Assembly: GCA_020635235.1 (NCBI GenBank)
Contig: JACKAF010000001.1
Location: 124,001-188,000, forward strand
Origin: Pseudobdellovibrionaceae bacterium
GTDB taxonomy: Bacteria; Bdellovibrionota; FAC87; UBA2466; JACKAF01
Direction: 5' to 3'
DNA length: 64,000 nucleotides
The notes beneath the pieces are model-generated. The model ran no database searches and was not told the origin of the DNA. It saw nothing but the letters and a program-made list of their open reading frames with translations. Below are positions 1 through 8,605 of the stretch, piece after piece; positions within the stretch are counted from its first letter, which is position 1; the number at the start of each line of letters is the position of its first letter. Both the position numbers and the translations under genes were made by a program.

Positions 1-1883
1 AGGCCCGCGACCGAGTGGACGAAACTCGATCCGGTGTGATCAAAGGCAAGTTTGGCTACATGTCGCCTGAGCAGGCCAGCGGCCAGGAAATTGACCACCG
101 GTCAGACATTTTTTCGACAGTTATCATCCTTTACGAACTACTTGTTAACCGTCGTCTGTTCGCCTCAGAGAACGATATGGCAACCCTGAAAAGAATTCAG
201 GAGTGCATAGTTCAGCGGCCGTCTCTGCTCAATCCAAAAGTAAATAACATCCTTGAAAAGCTGCTGCTCAAGGGGCTTACCAAGGATCGGTCCCTTCGTT
301 ACCAGCAGGCGGGAGAACTTCAGCAGAAGCTGCAAGAGTACTTAAACAAGTACCATGGCTCCTTTAACCAAAATAGCGTCCAACACATCATGACCAAGTT
401 GTTCCGCGCAGAGATGGAACAAGAAAAACGACGCTTGGAGCAAGTCTATCAACAATCCATTCCCTATTCACAACAGCAGGTCCGCGACGAAGGTGCGGAT
501 ATGGCGGGCCTCGACCTGGTCCTTGAGGGAGAGGAAACCAAGTCAGAACATGAACCCGAGTCGCTCGTTACTAAGGTAAGCGATCCTTCAATCCCGGCGC
601 CTCGTCCAGAAAAGGCCTTTGACGACAACGAACGCTTACCGGAAATTCTCCCGGAGGACGACGCCCCAGCAACCTTGGCTCGGGACGAACAAAGCCTGCC
701 GGAAGCGCCTGATACTGGGCATTCCCAAAATACGTTTGCAGACGGCATCATCGAGGACAACAGCTATACCCCGAGCATTCAAGATATCGAACGAAGCACA
801 GGCGTAAACTCGGCAAGCCAAACTCTCGCCAAAACAAAAGTTCCGAACATCCCAGAGGATCGAACTCTGGTGGCAAGTAGTGCGGAGTCTGACTCCGACA
901 AGACTGCGGTTTCCGATGCCGCCGATTTGGTACGCGATCCCTTGGACGAGTCGTTTACCGCTGCACCGGTATCCGACCCCCCGCCCTCAGACGCGGCGGA
1001 CAACATGTTTACCAATCCTGGTGTTGCGAACGAAAAGATCGAATTGAAGCTGGAGAACGAACCGACCGGCAGTACCGCGCCCAGCCCGAAGAAGCCCCGA
1101 CTGGGAAGCTTCTCTAAGCCCCTACGTGCCGCCAAAGCGGAAAAGGATCCGTACCTGTCCGAAATTCCGCCAGGTTTCGCAAGCGATCCCGGACCGTCCA
1201 TCGTATCCAGAATTGCGCGCATGCTTACATCCGCCTTGGTACTTTCCGCATTGGCAGGAACACTCTACTACTACTTTTCGATTGAAGATCCCAACCTTGA
1301 AACCCCGCGCCCGCAGCAGAGGGATACTTCGGCGGTACCCAAGCCAACCAAGGACTCAAAAGTTGAAGTGGCACCTCCCCCCTCGACCCAAACTCGGCTC
1401 GCCCCAGGTGAAAAACCCTGCATTGCCAAGGTGGAATCGGATCCGAGCGGTGCAAATCTTTTCATAAACGGAGAGGCCGCGGGCCGTACTCCCAACAGCA
1501 TCTATGTCAGCTGCAACAAAAACACCAGTATCCGACTGGAAAAGTCGGGCTATGAAATCATCGAAGGGAATCTAACTTTACGACGGCCCAAACAAAATTT
1601 TTATCGAACCCTGAAGAAGATTCCGCAGGGTTTGCTTGAGATTACAGTAACTCAAAACGCTCGTGTATACGTCGACGGCAACCTTCAAGACGTGGAACTA
1701 ACACCGGGTGTACCGGTGAAGATAAAAGTAACTTCTGGAAAAAAGCATACCGTGATGCTCGTGAACGAGGCTCTGGGTCTTCGTGTCACCAAAGAGTATA
1801 CGGTAAAAGAAGATGAAATAGTGCGTGATCGCATTAGGCTATTCAATACTCCCAAAAGCAAGCGTGTACCCGCTAAGCGCTAG
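1..1883 (+). CDS. Ser/Thr protein kinase with C-terminal PEGA domain (5' truncated by window)
   Basis: The reading frame is open to the left edge, so the true start and kinase N-lobe lie outside; residue numbers here count from the GTG at 15. The visible part starts in the activation segment (GYMSPEQ, near residue 15) and continues through subdomains IX-XI (DHRSDIFS, LLLKGLTKDRSLRYQQ), ending near residue 110. A long acidic, proline-rich, probably disordered linker follows (about 150-395), then one membrane segment near 402-424 and a PEGA domain (about 468-535, VESDPSGANLFINGEAAGRTP). The layout is that of one-pass membrane Hanks-type kinases whose extracytoplasmic PEGA repeats are thought to sense or bind surface ligands. 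The substrate is unknown. The gene ends tail-to-tail with an 11-bp overlap with the next gene. Confidence 0.9.
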   Translation, partial: ARDRVDETRSGVIKGKFGYMSPEQASGQEIDHRSDIFSTVIILYELLVNRRLFASENDMATLKRIQECIVQRPSLLNPKVNNILEKLLLKGLTKDRSLRYQQAGELQQKLQEYLNKYHGSFNQNSVQHIMTKLFRAEMEQEKRRLEQVYQQSIPYSQQQVRDEGADMAGLDLVLEGEETKSEHEPESLVTKVSDPSIPAPRPEKAFDDNERLPEILPEDDAPATLARDEQSLPEAPDTGHSQNTFADGIIEDNSYTPSIQDIERSTGVNSASQTLAKTKVPNIPEDRTLVASSAESDSDKTAVSDAADLVRDPLDESFTAAPVSDPPPSDAADNMFTNPGVANEKIELKLENEPTGSTAPSPKKPRLGSFSKPLRAAKAEKDPYLSEIPPGFASDPGPSIVSRIARMLTSALVLSALAGTLYYYFSIEDPNLETPRPQQRDTSAVPKPTKDSKVEVAPPPSTQTRLAPGEKPCIAKVESDPSGANLFINGEAAGRTPNSIYVSCNKNTSIRLEKSGYEIIEGNLTLRRPKQNFYRTLKKIPQGLLEITVTQNARVYVDGNLQDVELTPGVPVKIKVTSGKKHTVMLVNEALGLRVTKEYTVKEDEIVRDRIRLFNTPKSKRVPAKR

Positions 1884-2430
1884 CGTCTGCCGACCGACCC
1901 AGCCAGCTTGAAACCCACTCGAAGAGCTCTTCCAGCGCTGCTCTCTCGTTGTGCCGATCCAAACGCACATCCTTGCCGGAATCTAGTCTGAGCACCAAGC
2001 GCCAATGCCCCTGGAAGTAGTATTGCTGGTCATCATGTATCTGCGGCGCCATGTTCGGGGTTGGTACGCGGGAGAGAAAAAGCACTTGTTTTACGCGATC
2101 TCGCGACAATGTTTTTTTGAAAAGAGTCCACCCACCTAGACGGTATCCCCACTGTATAGTCTTATCACCGAGCGCAATGAACTTTCGGACCCAAAGCAGC
2201 CGCACGCCCAACAAGAGAAAGAGGGGCAAAGTTGAAAGAAACATATAATAGAGGGCGACATCCAAAGCATCGCCCTTCGCGGCCATCCCGCGCAGAATCG
2301 TGAAAGCCGCCCCGCTCATACAGGCCAAGGCAAACCCGAGAATGGCGTATAGGGTCCAAAATACTGGAGGGGCGGAGGCCTCCTTAAACTCGCGATCTCC
2401 GGCCGGTTGCATTTCAAAGTAAAATCCCAC
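1873..2430 (-). CDS. Small two-span membrane protein of unknown function
   Basis: This 185-residue protein is not recognised. It has a short polar N terminus, two hydrophobic segments (about 23-48 and 58-80), and a cytoplasmic-looking C-terminal half. The C-terminal half carries alternating beta-type segments (KTIQWGYRLGGWTLFKKTLS, then WRLVLRLDSGKDVRLD) and resembles the general layout of bacterial PH-like membrane proteins; that resemblance is only an impression. The start chosen is GTG with an AGG about 8 nt upstream. An in-frame ATG lies six codons later with no visible ribosome site. The 3' end overlaps the kinase gene by 11 bp in convergent orientation. Confidence 0.6.
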   Translation of the reverse strand: MGFYFEMQPAGDREFKEASAPPVFWTLYAILGFALACMSGAAFTILRGMAAKGDALDVALYYMFLSTLPLFLLLGVRLLWVRKFIALGDKTIQWGYRLGGWTLFKKTLSRDRVKQVLFLSRVPTPNMAPQIHDDQQYYFQGHWRLVLRLDSGKDVRLDRHNERAALEELFEWVSSWLGRSADASA

Positions 2431-2524
2431 GGCCGCAACCTAACCCGAGATCGCCTTTTAATCTACGAAATATCCAGATAGCGACCGACTGGCCGCCTCA
2501 TCAAAAATGGAGTAGGCTCGTGCC

Positions 2525-3724
2525 ATGAACACCACTCGTGAACTCATTGACATCGCAGACAAATATGGCGCTAAGAATTACCTTCCCCTCCCCGTGGTTT
2601 TAAACTGGGGACGGGGATCCAGAGTCAGAGACGTAGACGGTCGCGAGTACCTGGACTTCCTCTCTTGCTACTCAGCGTTAAATTTCGGACATCAACACCC
2701 CTCACTGGTGGGTGCCCTTACGCAGCAAGCGACGCAACTGGCAGTATGCTCTCGCGCTTTTATGAGCGAACAGCTCTGCCTATTTGAAAGGGAGCTGGCG
2801 CAGTTTTGCGAAATGGATTGTGTCCTACCGATGAACTCAGGGACCGAGGCGGTCGAAACAGCGCTAAAAATCGCGAGGAAATGGGGGCAACAGAAGAAAG
2901 GTGTTCCCCCAGAGAAAAACAAGATCATCGCGATGAGAAATAACTTTCACGGCCGCACGATCACAGTAGTTTCTTTTTCGACCGAAGACCTGTACCGCAA
3001 TGGCTACGGACCGTTCACTCCCGGCTTTTCTATCGTGGATTTTGGAGATGCAGAAGCCCTTGAGAAATGTATCGATGAAAATACCATTGCCGTACTGATG
3101 GAACCCATCCAAGCAGAAGCGGGAATACTTATTCCCCAGGCGGGTTATCTCTCCAAGGTACGCGAGCTCTGCACTGCCAATAATGTGCTTCTCATGTTTG
3201 ATGAGATTCAAACTGGGCTTGGCCGTACTGGGAGAGACTTCTGCTTTCAGCACGAAGCTGCCAGACCGGATCTGTTGATCCTCGGAAAGTCTCTCGGTGG
3301 CGGGCTGCTACCACTTTCGGCGGTGCTCGCTCCAAAGTCCGTGATGGATGTCATCCGTCCCGGGGAACACGGCTCCACTTTCGGTGGTAACCCACTGGCG
3401 TGCGCCGTCGGAAGAGAGGCCGTGCGCATACTACGTGAAGAAAAGCTAAGTGCTCGCTCCGAAGAACTTGGGAAAAAGGCGATGGCCCGGCTCCGTGAGC
3501 TAAGCTTCCCACAGGTAAAGGAAATCCGTGGCAAAGGTCTATTGATTGGAATCGAACTCAAAGGAAGCGCTCGACCTTACTGTGAAAAGCTTGCCGAGAG
3601 AGGGGTACTTTGCAAAGAGACCCACGATACCGTGATTCGGATCGCGCCGCCGCTCACGATCAGCGAAAAGGACCTGATGGACGGCGTAGAAAAGGTCACC
3701 AAGGTACTCGCCGATCCATCTTAA
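2525..3724 (+). CDS. rocD: Ornithine aminotransferase (ornithine--oxo-acid transaminase)
   Basis: Class-III PLP-dependent aminotransferase of 399 residues, the usual family length. It transfers the delta-amino group of ornithine to 2-oxoglutarate, giving glutamate semialdehyde (arginine/proline metabolism). The N terminus matches the RocD pattern: NYLPLPVVLNWGRG, then VDGREYLDFLSCYSALNFGH. The phosphate-binding NSGTEAVE stretch follows, the cofactor Asp is in MFDEIQTGLGRTG, and the Schiff-base Lys is in LILGKSLGGG. HGSTFGGNPLA near 280 is typical of class III. A GGAG lies upstream of the ATG. No arginase or other arginine-catabolism gene is adjacent. Closely related acetylornithine aminotransferases are the main alternative, but the N-terminal motif favours RocD. 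Confidence 0.88.
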   Translation: MNTTRELIDIADKYGAKNYLPLPVVLNWGRGSRVRDVDGREYLDFLSCYSALNFGHQHPSLVGALTQQATQLAVCSRAFMSEQLCLFERELAQFCEMDCVLPMNSGTEAVETALKIARKWGQQKKGVPPEKNKIIAMRNNFHGRTITVVSFSTEDLYRNGYGPFTPGFSIVDFGDAEALEKCIDENTIAVLMEPIQAEAGILIPQAGYLSKVRELCTANNVLLMFDEIQTGLGRTGRDFCFQHEAARPDLLILGKSLGGGLLPLSAVLAPKSVMDVIRPGEHGSTFGGNPLACAVGREAVRILREEKLSARSEELGKKAMARLRELSFPQVKEIRGKGLLIGIELKGSARPYCEKLAERGVLCKETHDTVIRIAPPLTISEKDLMDGVEKVTKVLADPS

Positions 3725-3748
3725 GTATCTAATATTCAATAATAAAAT
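3721..3748 (+). promoter_or_regulatory. AT-rich promoter candidate for the lptM-like/dap operon
   Basis: The only clearly AT-rich stretch between rocD and the dap operon. A TAAAAT at 3743-3748 could be a -10 element, with TTAAGT (3721-3726, overlapping the rocD stop) as a weak -35 at 16-bp spacing. It precedes five tightly packed genes with no other obvious promoter. Support is positional and by consensus only. Confidence 0.3.
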
Positions 3749-3790
3749 ACCTACCTAGACCTGTTGCAGGCAGTGTGCTACTTTCGGGCC

Positions 3791-3958
3791 GTGAGACGCC
3801 CTCGGTATCTTTTTGTTTTGATTTCAGTCGCTTATTTCTGCACCAGCTGCGGCGTCAAGACGCCACCGCGCCCCTACATCGACGTCAAGCGAGAGGCCGA
3901 GGCCAAAGCACAAAAACGCACCCCCGACTCAGCTGGGGTGGAAAAGGAATCGCCGTGA
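3791..3958 (+). CDS. LptM-like small lipoprotein upstream of dapF
   Basis: A 55-residue protein with a basic N terminus, one hydrophobic segment (YLFVLISVAYF) and a lipobox-like CTSCG, followed by VKTPPRP and a charged tail. The short C-G-x-K-x-P-P motif right after the lipid-Cys is what LptM/YifL-type lipoproteins look like. In enterobacteria the lptM (yifL) gene also sits directly before dapF. LptM there helps oxidative maturation of the LPS translocon LptD. The homology assignment rests on motif plus synteny, so it is an inference. GTG at 3791 was chosen because it gives a normal signal peptide; a TTG at 3764 is an in-frame alternative. The stop overlaps the dapF start as GTGA, which implies translational coupling. 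Confidence 0.6.
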   Translation: MRRPRYLFVLISVAYFCTSCGVKTPPRPYIDVKREAEAKAQKRTPDSAGVEKESP

Positions 3959-4812
3959 ATTCTACCTTTCTAAAAATGCATGGCTGTGGGAATGACTTCT
4001 TGTTCATCGATGCGATGGACCGTTCGGTCCCGGCCTTTGACAGAAAAGCTATCCCTGCCATATGCGATCGCCACTTCGGAATCGGAGCGGACGGACTCGC
4101 AATTATCGAACGCGGGAAAAACAGCGATGCCAAATGGACGTTTTACAACTGCGACGGCTCCATCGCGGAAATGTGCGGTAATGCGGCTCGCTGCGCTGTT
4201 CTCTTCCTCTCCAAGCGTTATTTTCCTCAGAAGGAATGGGTAACACTCGAAACAGCAGTCGGCATTTTGCGCGGTCGCGCCCTTGGGAACGGACAGGTAG
4301 AAGTAAGTCTTAAGGTCCAAGGTGGGACTGCTATCGAATACGATGAAAAAGTTTTGAAGGTCGATGACATGCCGTTACGCGTTTACTCGGTTAACACAGG
4401 AGTCCCGCACGCAGTTATTGAAGTCGATGACATTACGAAGTTCCCGATCCAGAAAGTCGGCAACGCACTCGTCCACCACGCCGCTTTTGGCCCGGCCGGT
4501 TCAAACATTACGTTTTTTCAGCGAAAAGAAGACGGCTCGATTCTTTGCACCTCTTTCGAACGTGGAGTAGAGACCGAAACCTATGCCTGCGGAACCGGAG
4601 TGGCCGCGGGGAGTATTGTTTACGCTCAGCTCTATAACCAACGTTTTCCGGTAAAAGTAGAAGTACCGGGTGGGCGTTTGGAAGTAGATACCAGCGACGA
4701 TGCCAACGCTGTTGTCCTCCGCGGGCCCGCGGCCTTTGTAATGGAGTCCAATTGGATCGGCGAAGATATCAACTCTTTCGAGATGCGCACACTTTTTGGA
4801 AGGGAGAACTGA
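3955..4812 (+). CDS. dapF: Diaminopimelate epimerase
   Basis: Converts LL-diaminopimelate to meso-diaminopimelate, the precursor of lysine and of the peptidoglycan cross-link. The protein is 285 residues, close to the family norm. Both catalytic cysteines are visible: MCGNAARC in the first half and ETYACGTGVAAG in the second, the two-base racemase pair. The N-terminal FLKMHGCGNDF is also typical. The frame is open well upstream, but the family start is matched only by GTG at 3955, which overlaps the stop of the LptM-like gene by 4 nt (GTGA) and follows a GGAAAAGGAA ribosome site. dapA starts 1 nt after its stop. Confidence 0.96.
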   Translation: MNSTFLKMHGCGNDFLFIDAMDRSVPAFDRKAIPAICDRHFGIGADGLAIIERGKNSDAKWTFYNCDGSIAEMCGNAARCAVLFLSKRYFPQKEWVTLETAVGILRGRALGNGQVEVSLKVQGGTAIEYDEKVLKVDDMPLRVYSVNTGVPHAVIEVDDITKFPIQKVGNALVHHAAFGPAGSNITFFQRKEDGSILCTSFERGVETETYACGTGVAAGSIVYAQLYNQRFPVKVEVPGGRLEVDTSDDANAVVLRGPAAFVMESNWIGEDINSFEMRTLFGREN

Positions 4813-4813
4813 A

Positions 4814-5701
4814 ATGAAGTTTAACGGCGTATATGTGGCGACAGTTTCCCCGTTCTCGGGCGAAGGGCATCTCGACTACGAAGCCATGGAATCCCATCTT
4901 GAGTTTCTTGTAGAGCGGGGCATTCATGGACTAGTCCCCTGCGGAACCACGGGGGAAAGCCCCACGCTCAGCCGCGAAGAACGCCAAAAGACGATAAGCC
5001 TGCACAAGAAGATCGCGGACAAGAAAGGGCTGAAGGTAATCGCTGGCTGTGGCGGAAACAACACGAGCACCGTCGTGCAGCTGGTGGAAGAAGCCAAGGA
5101 CCTCGGTTGCGATGCGGCGTTAGTCGTTAGTCCTTATTACAACAAACCGACGGTTGAAGGTTTACGCGCCCACTTTCTCGAAATTGCAAACAAGACCCAT
5201 TTCCCGATGGTGTTATACAATATCCCTGGGCGCACGGGGGTGAACATCCCCCCGGCACTTGTCGCTGAACTTTTTAAGCACCCTCACATTGTGGGAGTTA
5301 AAGAATCGACTGGGAATCTCGATCAGTGGCTCTCGTTAGCTGAGAAGACCAACCTAAGCGAGCGTTCCCTTCTCGCCGGAGACGATCACGCGCTGAGCAC
5401 CATCATGGCCCTTGGAGGATCGGGAATAATTTCCGCCTCCGCGAATCTGCTACCGGAGCATTTTGTTTCGATTTATGAACGCGCCAGTGAAGGAAACCTG
5501 GAGGAGGCTTTCCGCCAGCAGATTAAGATTCACTCCATGGTCGAAACGCTCTTTCGCGAAACAAATCCGGGCCCAATTAAATTTGGACTGCAGCTCCGTC
5601 GAGGGATGCCGGCTAACCTTCGTCTGCCTTTGGTTGGCGTACGCCCCGAAACTCAGCGCGAAATTGAAAGCAACCTCCGGAGCCTGGAACTTCTCTCATG
5701 A
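4814..5701 (+). CDS. dapA: 4-hydroxy-tetrahydrodipicolinate synthase
   Basis: Condenses pyruvate with aspartate semialdehyde, the committed step to diaminopimelate and lysine. At 295 residues it matches the family. Catalytic landmarks are present: the GTTGESPTLS loop (Thr of the proton relay), YNIPGRTG (Tyr of the relay) and GVKESTG (Schiff-base Lys). The ATG at 4814 is preceded by AGGGAG inside the end of dapF; a TTG six codons earlier is not needed. The 3' end overlaps dapB as ATGA, so the two are probably translated in a coupled fashion. Confidence 0.97.
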   Translation: MKFNGVYVATVSPFSGEGHLDYEAMESHLEFLVERGIHGLVPCGTTGESPTLSREERQKTISLHKKIADKKGLKVIAGCGGNNTSTVVQLVEEAKDLGCDAALVVSPYYNKPTVEGLRAHFLEIANKTHFPMVLYNIPGRTGVNIPPALVAELFKHPHIVGVKESTGNLDQWLSLAEKTNLSERSLLAGDDHALSTIMALGGSGIISASANLLPEHFVSIYERASEGNLEEAFRQQIKIHSMVETLFRETNPGPIKFGLQLRRGMPANLRLPLVGVRPETQREIESNLRSLELLS

Positions 5702-6417
5702 TTTATAAAGTTGGCTTATTGGGCGCCTCAGGACGAATGGGGCTCCAGATCGCAGGTCTTTTGCAGGACGGCTTTAGCCACGACGGCGACAGTTTCGAGC
5801 TTGCCGACGCGGTCTCCGGATCGGGAAAATTGAGGTCGATAGAGGGGATTCCGGTCCGAAAAATGGAGGAACCGCCGCGCGAACCTGTTCATGTTTGGAT
5901 TGATTTCAGTACCCCCGATGCGAGCATGGCCTTCCTTGACGCGATAGAAACTCCCATCGTAATCGCCACCACCGGATTCTCAGACTCTCAGCTGAGCAAG
6001 ATAAAAAAGTACGCGGATCGCTTTCCGGTACTGCTTGCCCCAAACACTAGTCCTGGCATGAATTTGTTTCTCCAGTGGCTGGAGCAACTCCCTGAAGGGC
6101 TGAAATTCGACTTGAACTTGAGCGAAGAGCACCACGTACACAAAAAAGACGCCCCCAGCGGAACCGCGAAAAGCCTACTTGAGGTTCTAGAACGCAGGGG
6201 TTATGGAGAGGTTCCGGTCCAATCGGTACGTGCTGGCGGCATCAGAGGTGTCCACACACTGAAGTTTGCGGCGGCAGACGAAACCATAGAAATCCGGCAC
6301 GAAGCGCTGGACCGAAAAGTTTTTGCGGAAGGCGCCCTGATCGCCGCCGCGTTTTTGGTGAAACAAAAGAAAGCCGGCCTTTACAAGATGGCCGACGCTC
6401 TAGGGACGAGGAATTAG
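5698..6417 (+). CDS. dapB: 4-hydroxy-tetrahydrodipicolinate reductase
   Basis: NAD(P)H-dependent reductase giving tetrahydrodipicolinate, third step of the operon's pathway. The Rossmann motif is GLLGASGRMG at the N terminus. The substrate loop EEHHVHKKDAPSGTA near residue 140 carries the catalytic His-His and Lys of the family. APNTSPGMN precedes it. The protein is 239 residues, slightly short of the usual 240-275 because the segment between the nucleotide-binding strands is compact. It starts within the dapA stop (ATGA) and is followed 4 nt later by dapL. Confidence 0.95.
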   Translation: MIYKVGLLGASGRMGLQIAGLLQDGFSHDGDSFELADAVSGSGKLRSIEGIPVRKMEEPPREPVHVWIDFSTPDASMAFLDAIETPIVIATTGFSDSQLSKIKKYADRFPVLLAPNTSPGMNLFLQWLEQLPEGLKFDLNLSEEHHVHKKDAPSGTAKSLLEVLERRGYGEVPVQSVRAGGIRGVHTLKFAAADETIEIRHEALDRKVFAEGALIAAAFLVKQKKAGLYKMADALGTRN

Positions 6418-6421
6418 GACA

Positions 6422-7603
6422 ATGAGTGACTTCATCAAGGTAGCTAAGCGCATCGACGAAATGCCCGCCTACATTTTTAGTGAGATAAATAAGATCAAGG
6501 AACAAGCCCGCGCAAAAGGCATGGACCTCATCAGCCTCGCAATTGGCGATCCGGACAAAGCCACCCCGCCTGCCGTAGTGGAAAAAATGCGGGCCGCTAT
6601 CGAGAAGCAGCCCAATCATCAGTATTCGCCTTACGACGGTACAAAGGCCTTCCGCGAAGCGGCGGCCAGGTTCATGCAGAGGCGCTTTGGCGTTAGCGTG
6701 GATCCTGCTTCCGAAGTGGTGGCTCTTGTAGGCTCAAAGGAAGGCATCGCCCATTTGCCATTGGCGTTTTGTGATCCTGGCGACAACATCCTGTACCCAA
6801 CTCCCGGATTCCCCATGTATGCGACGACAATCAGCATGGCCGGTGGAAACCCGATTGCAATTCCACTTACTTTTGACAAGCAGTTTGTGCCAGATCTGGC
6901 GCATCTCAAAGTGCAACTTGAGCGCCACAAACCCAAGTACTTGATCCTAAACTACCCGCACAATCCTACGTCTGCGGTAATTTCAAGAGATGCATTGAAA
7001 CAGATCATTGATATGGCCAGAGAACACCGCTGCTTTGTGGCCTTTGACAACGCTTATAGCGAGATCTACTTCGACGACAATAATAAGCCCATCAGCGCAC
7101 TTGAAATTCCTGGAGCAAAAGACCTGTGCATTGAGTTCCACACGCTTTCCAAGACATTCAATATGACCGGCTGGCGCATCGCCTTTGCGGTGGGCAATCA
7201 GACATTGGTTCAAGGCCTACTGAAAGTAAAAACGAACATCGATTCCGGCCCTTTCCCGGCAACCCAGGAAGCGGCCGTCTACGCGCTAGACAACGAGGAC
7301 GCGATCGCTTCTGAGGGACGCCAGATGTACGCCGCGCGACGGAAAGTCGCTTTGGCAGCACTCGACAAACTCGGTATCGAGTATCTCCCTAACCACGCTA
7401 CATTCTATGTCTGGGCAAGCGTTCCAAACGGTCAGTCTTCAATGGACTTCTGCAAGAAGCTAATCGAAGAACAGGGCGTAGTATGCACTCCTGGAGTTGG
7501 TTTCGGCGCTGAGGGAGAAGGTTTTTTCCGACTAGCTCTCACCGTCGACGTACCTCGAATTGAAGAGGCCATGAAACGCCTGGCAAAGTTTCTGGGACGC
7601 TAG
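6422..7603 (+). CDS. dapL: LL-diaminopimelate aminotransferase
   Basis: Fold-type I PLP aminotransferase of 393 residues. The N-terminal signature RIDEMPAYIFSEINKIKEQA and LAIGDPDKATP match LL-DAP aminotransferases, which convert tetrahydrodipicolinate directly to LL-diaminopimelate using glutamate and so bypass the succinylase or acetylase routes. Other landmarks are NYPHNPTSAV, DNAYSEIYFD (cofactor Asp and Tyr) and HTLSKTFNMTGWR with the Schiff-base Lys. Its place directly after dapF-dapA-dapB, with dapD/E absent from the operon, strongly supports the DapL role. Generic aspartate or alanine aminotransferase is the alternative on sequence alone. It converges with the FkbM gene, 6 bp between the stops. 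Confidence 0.9.
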   Translation: MSDFIKVAKRIDEMPAYIFSEINKIKEQARAKGMDLISLAIGDPDKATPPAVVEKMRAAIEKQPNHQYSPYDGTKAFREAAARFMQRRFGVSVDPASEVVALVGSKEGIAHLPLAFCDPGDNILYPTPGFPMYATTISMAGGNPIAIPLTFDKQFVPDLAHLKVQLERHKPKYLILNYPHNPTSAVISRDALKQIIDMAREHRCFVAFDNAYSEIYFDDNNKPISALEIPGAKDLCIEFHTLSKTFNMTGWRIAFAVGNQTLVQGLLKVKTNIDSGPFPATQEAAVYALDNEDAIASEGRQMYAARRKVALAALDKLGIEYLPNHATFYVWASVPNGQSSMDFCKKLIEEQGVVCTPGVGFGAEGEGFFRLALTVDVPRIEEAMKRLAKFLGR

Positions 7604-7609
7604 AGCCGC

Positions 7610-8605
7610 TTAGGAGTTAAGGCGCATCCACTTCAGCCGACGCGCAAGTCGCGAAGCCTTGTGAGGCCACTTGGCGAGCCCTGCCGGGGCTGGCGGATTC
7701 GGCGGGTTGTAACTCTTAAGATAATTTTCAAAAAATTGCAGATAGGCCTCGTCCCTGAAAAAAACGAAATTCTGGCCTCCCTTACCTTTCTGCATGCGCC
7801 TTTCCACGGTGGAGAAATCAGCGATCTCGTGCTGGTTGATGCGGACCTGATCCTTGGAGAATTTCCAGCCTAGTTCAAGCATTTTTGGGACAATCGCCCG
7901 ACTCTCCGGAATGGCGTTGTCGATCTCAAAGAGTACTGTCCTGAGTTTGTCCGATTTCAAGGTCTCTTGCATGCCCTTGAACACTTTATGCTCAATCCCA
8001 TCAACATCGACCTTGATGTGTTGGGGCTGCGGGATCCCCCCCAAGCGAATAAGACTATCGAGGGTAAAGGAAACCGATCCCTGCTTCAAACGCTCCGATT
8101 TCGAGTATGTATCTTCCCCGAGTTGCCGATCGCCTTTCCAAGTATTTTCTTTGAAGTCGTGGTGCGCGTAAGCGGTCGCAAAAGTGCTTAGGTTTAGAAA
8201 GTTAACCTCGTCTGAGTCGCTGACTGCCACGCAAAATGCGGAAACTTTGTCGTGGGCGTCGTTCACGAAAATGTTTTTATTCAACTCGGCATAGTTTTGG
8301 GATTCAGGCTCGAAACTATACACCCGGGCACCGCTTACCACAGCGGCGTACAGACTATACATGCCAACATTGGCACCGATATCCACAAAAACCTCACCCG
8401 GAGCGAAACTCTCTAGCCAAGCCACGGTGGTCGGTTCTTTTTCCAGCAGCGTCAAAACTCGAGAGCGGCTAATGACATTGCCACCATCCACGTAGCGGAG
8501 TCGTTTACCTTGCACCCGCACTTCAAAGTACGGAATTTTCATCAAGCGACTCTTGTACGTATTCTTTGAAATCCAACCTAATTGTTTTTGTGTGACTTCT
8601 ATCAT
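7610..8605 (-). CDS. FkbM-family SAM-dependent methyltransferase
   Basis: A 331-residue protein whose centre is a FkbM-type Rossmann methyltransferase: VFVDIGANVGMYSLYAAVV (SAM-binding), RVYSFEPESQNYAELNKN, then SFTLDSLIR and HIKVDVDGIEHKVFKGM. FkbM enzymes O-methylate sugars or small secondary metabolites; those beside glycan genes usually modify polysaccharide. Its ATG overlaps the stop of the upstream Kdo-hydroxylase-like gene (ATGA), so the two are co-translated and probably act on the same product. A basic tail (ARRLKWMR) ends the protein. The acceptor is unknown. Confidence 0.85.
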   Translation of the reverse strand: MIEVTQKQLGWISKNTYKSRLMKIPYFEVRVQGKRLRYVDGGNVISRSRVLTLLEKEPTTVAWLESFAPGEVFVDIGANVGMYSLYAAVVSGARVYSFEPESQNYAELNKNIFVNDAHDKVSAFCVAVSDSDEVNFLNLSTFATAYAHHDFKENTWKGDRQLGEDTYSKSERLKQGSVSFTLDSLIRLGGIPQPQHIKVDVDGIEHKVFKGMQETLKSDKLRTVLFEIDNAIPESRAIVPKMLELGWKFSKDQVRINQHEIADFSTVERRMQKGKGGQNFVFFRDEAYLQFFENYLKSYNPPNPPAPAGLAKWPHKASRLARRLKWMRLNS

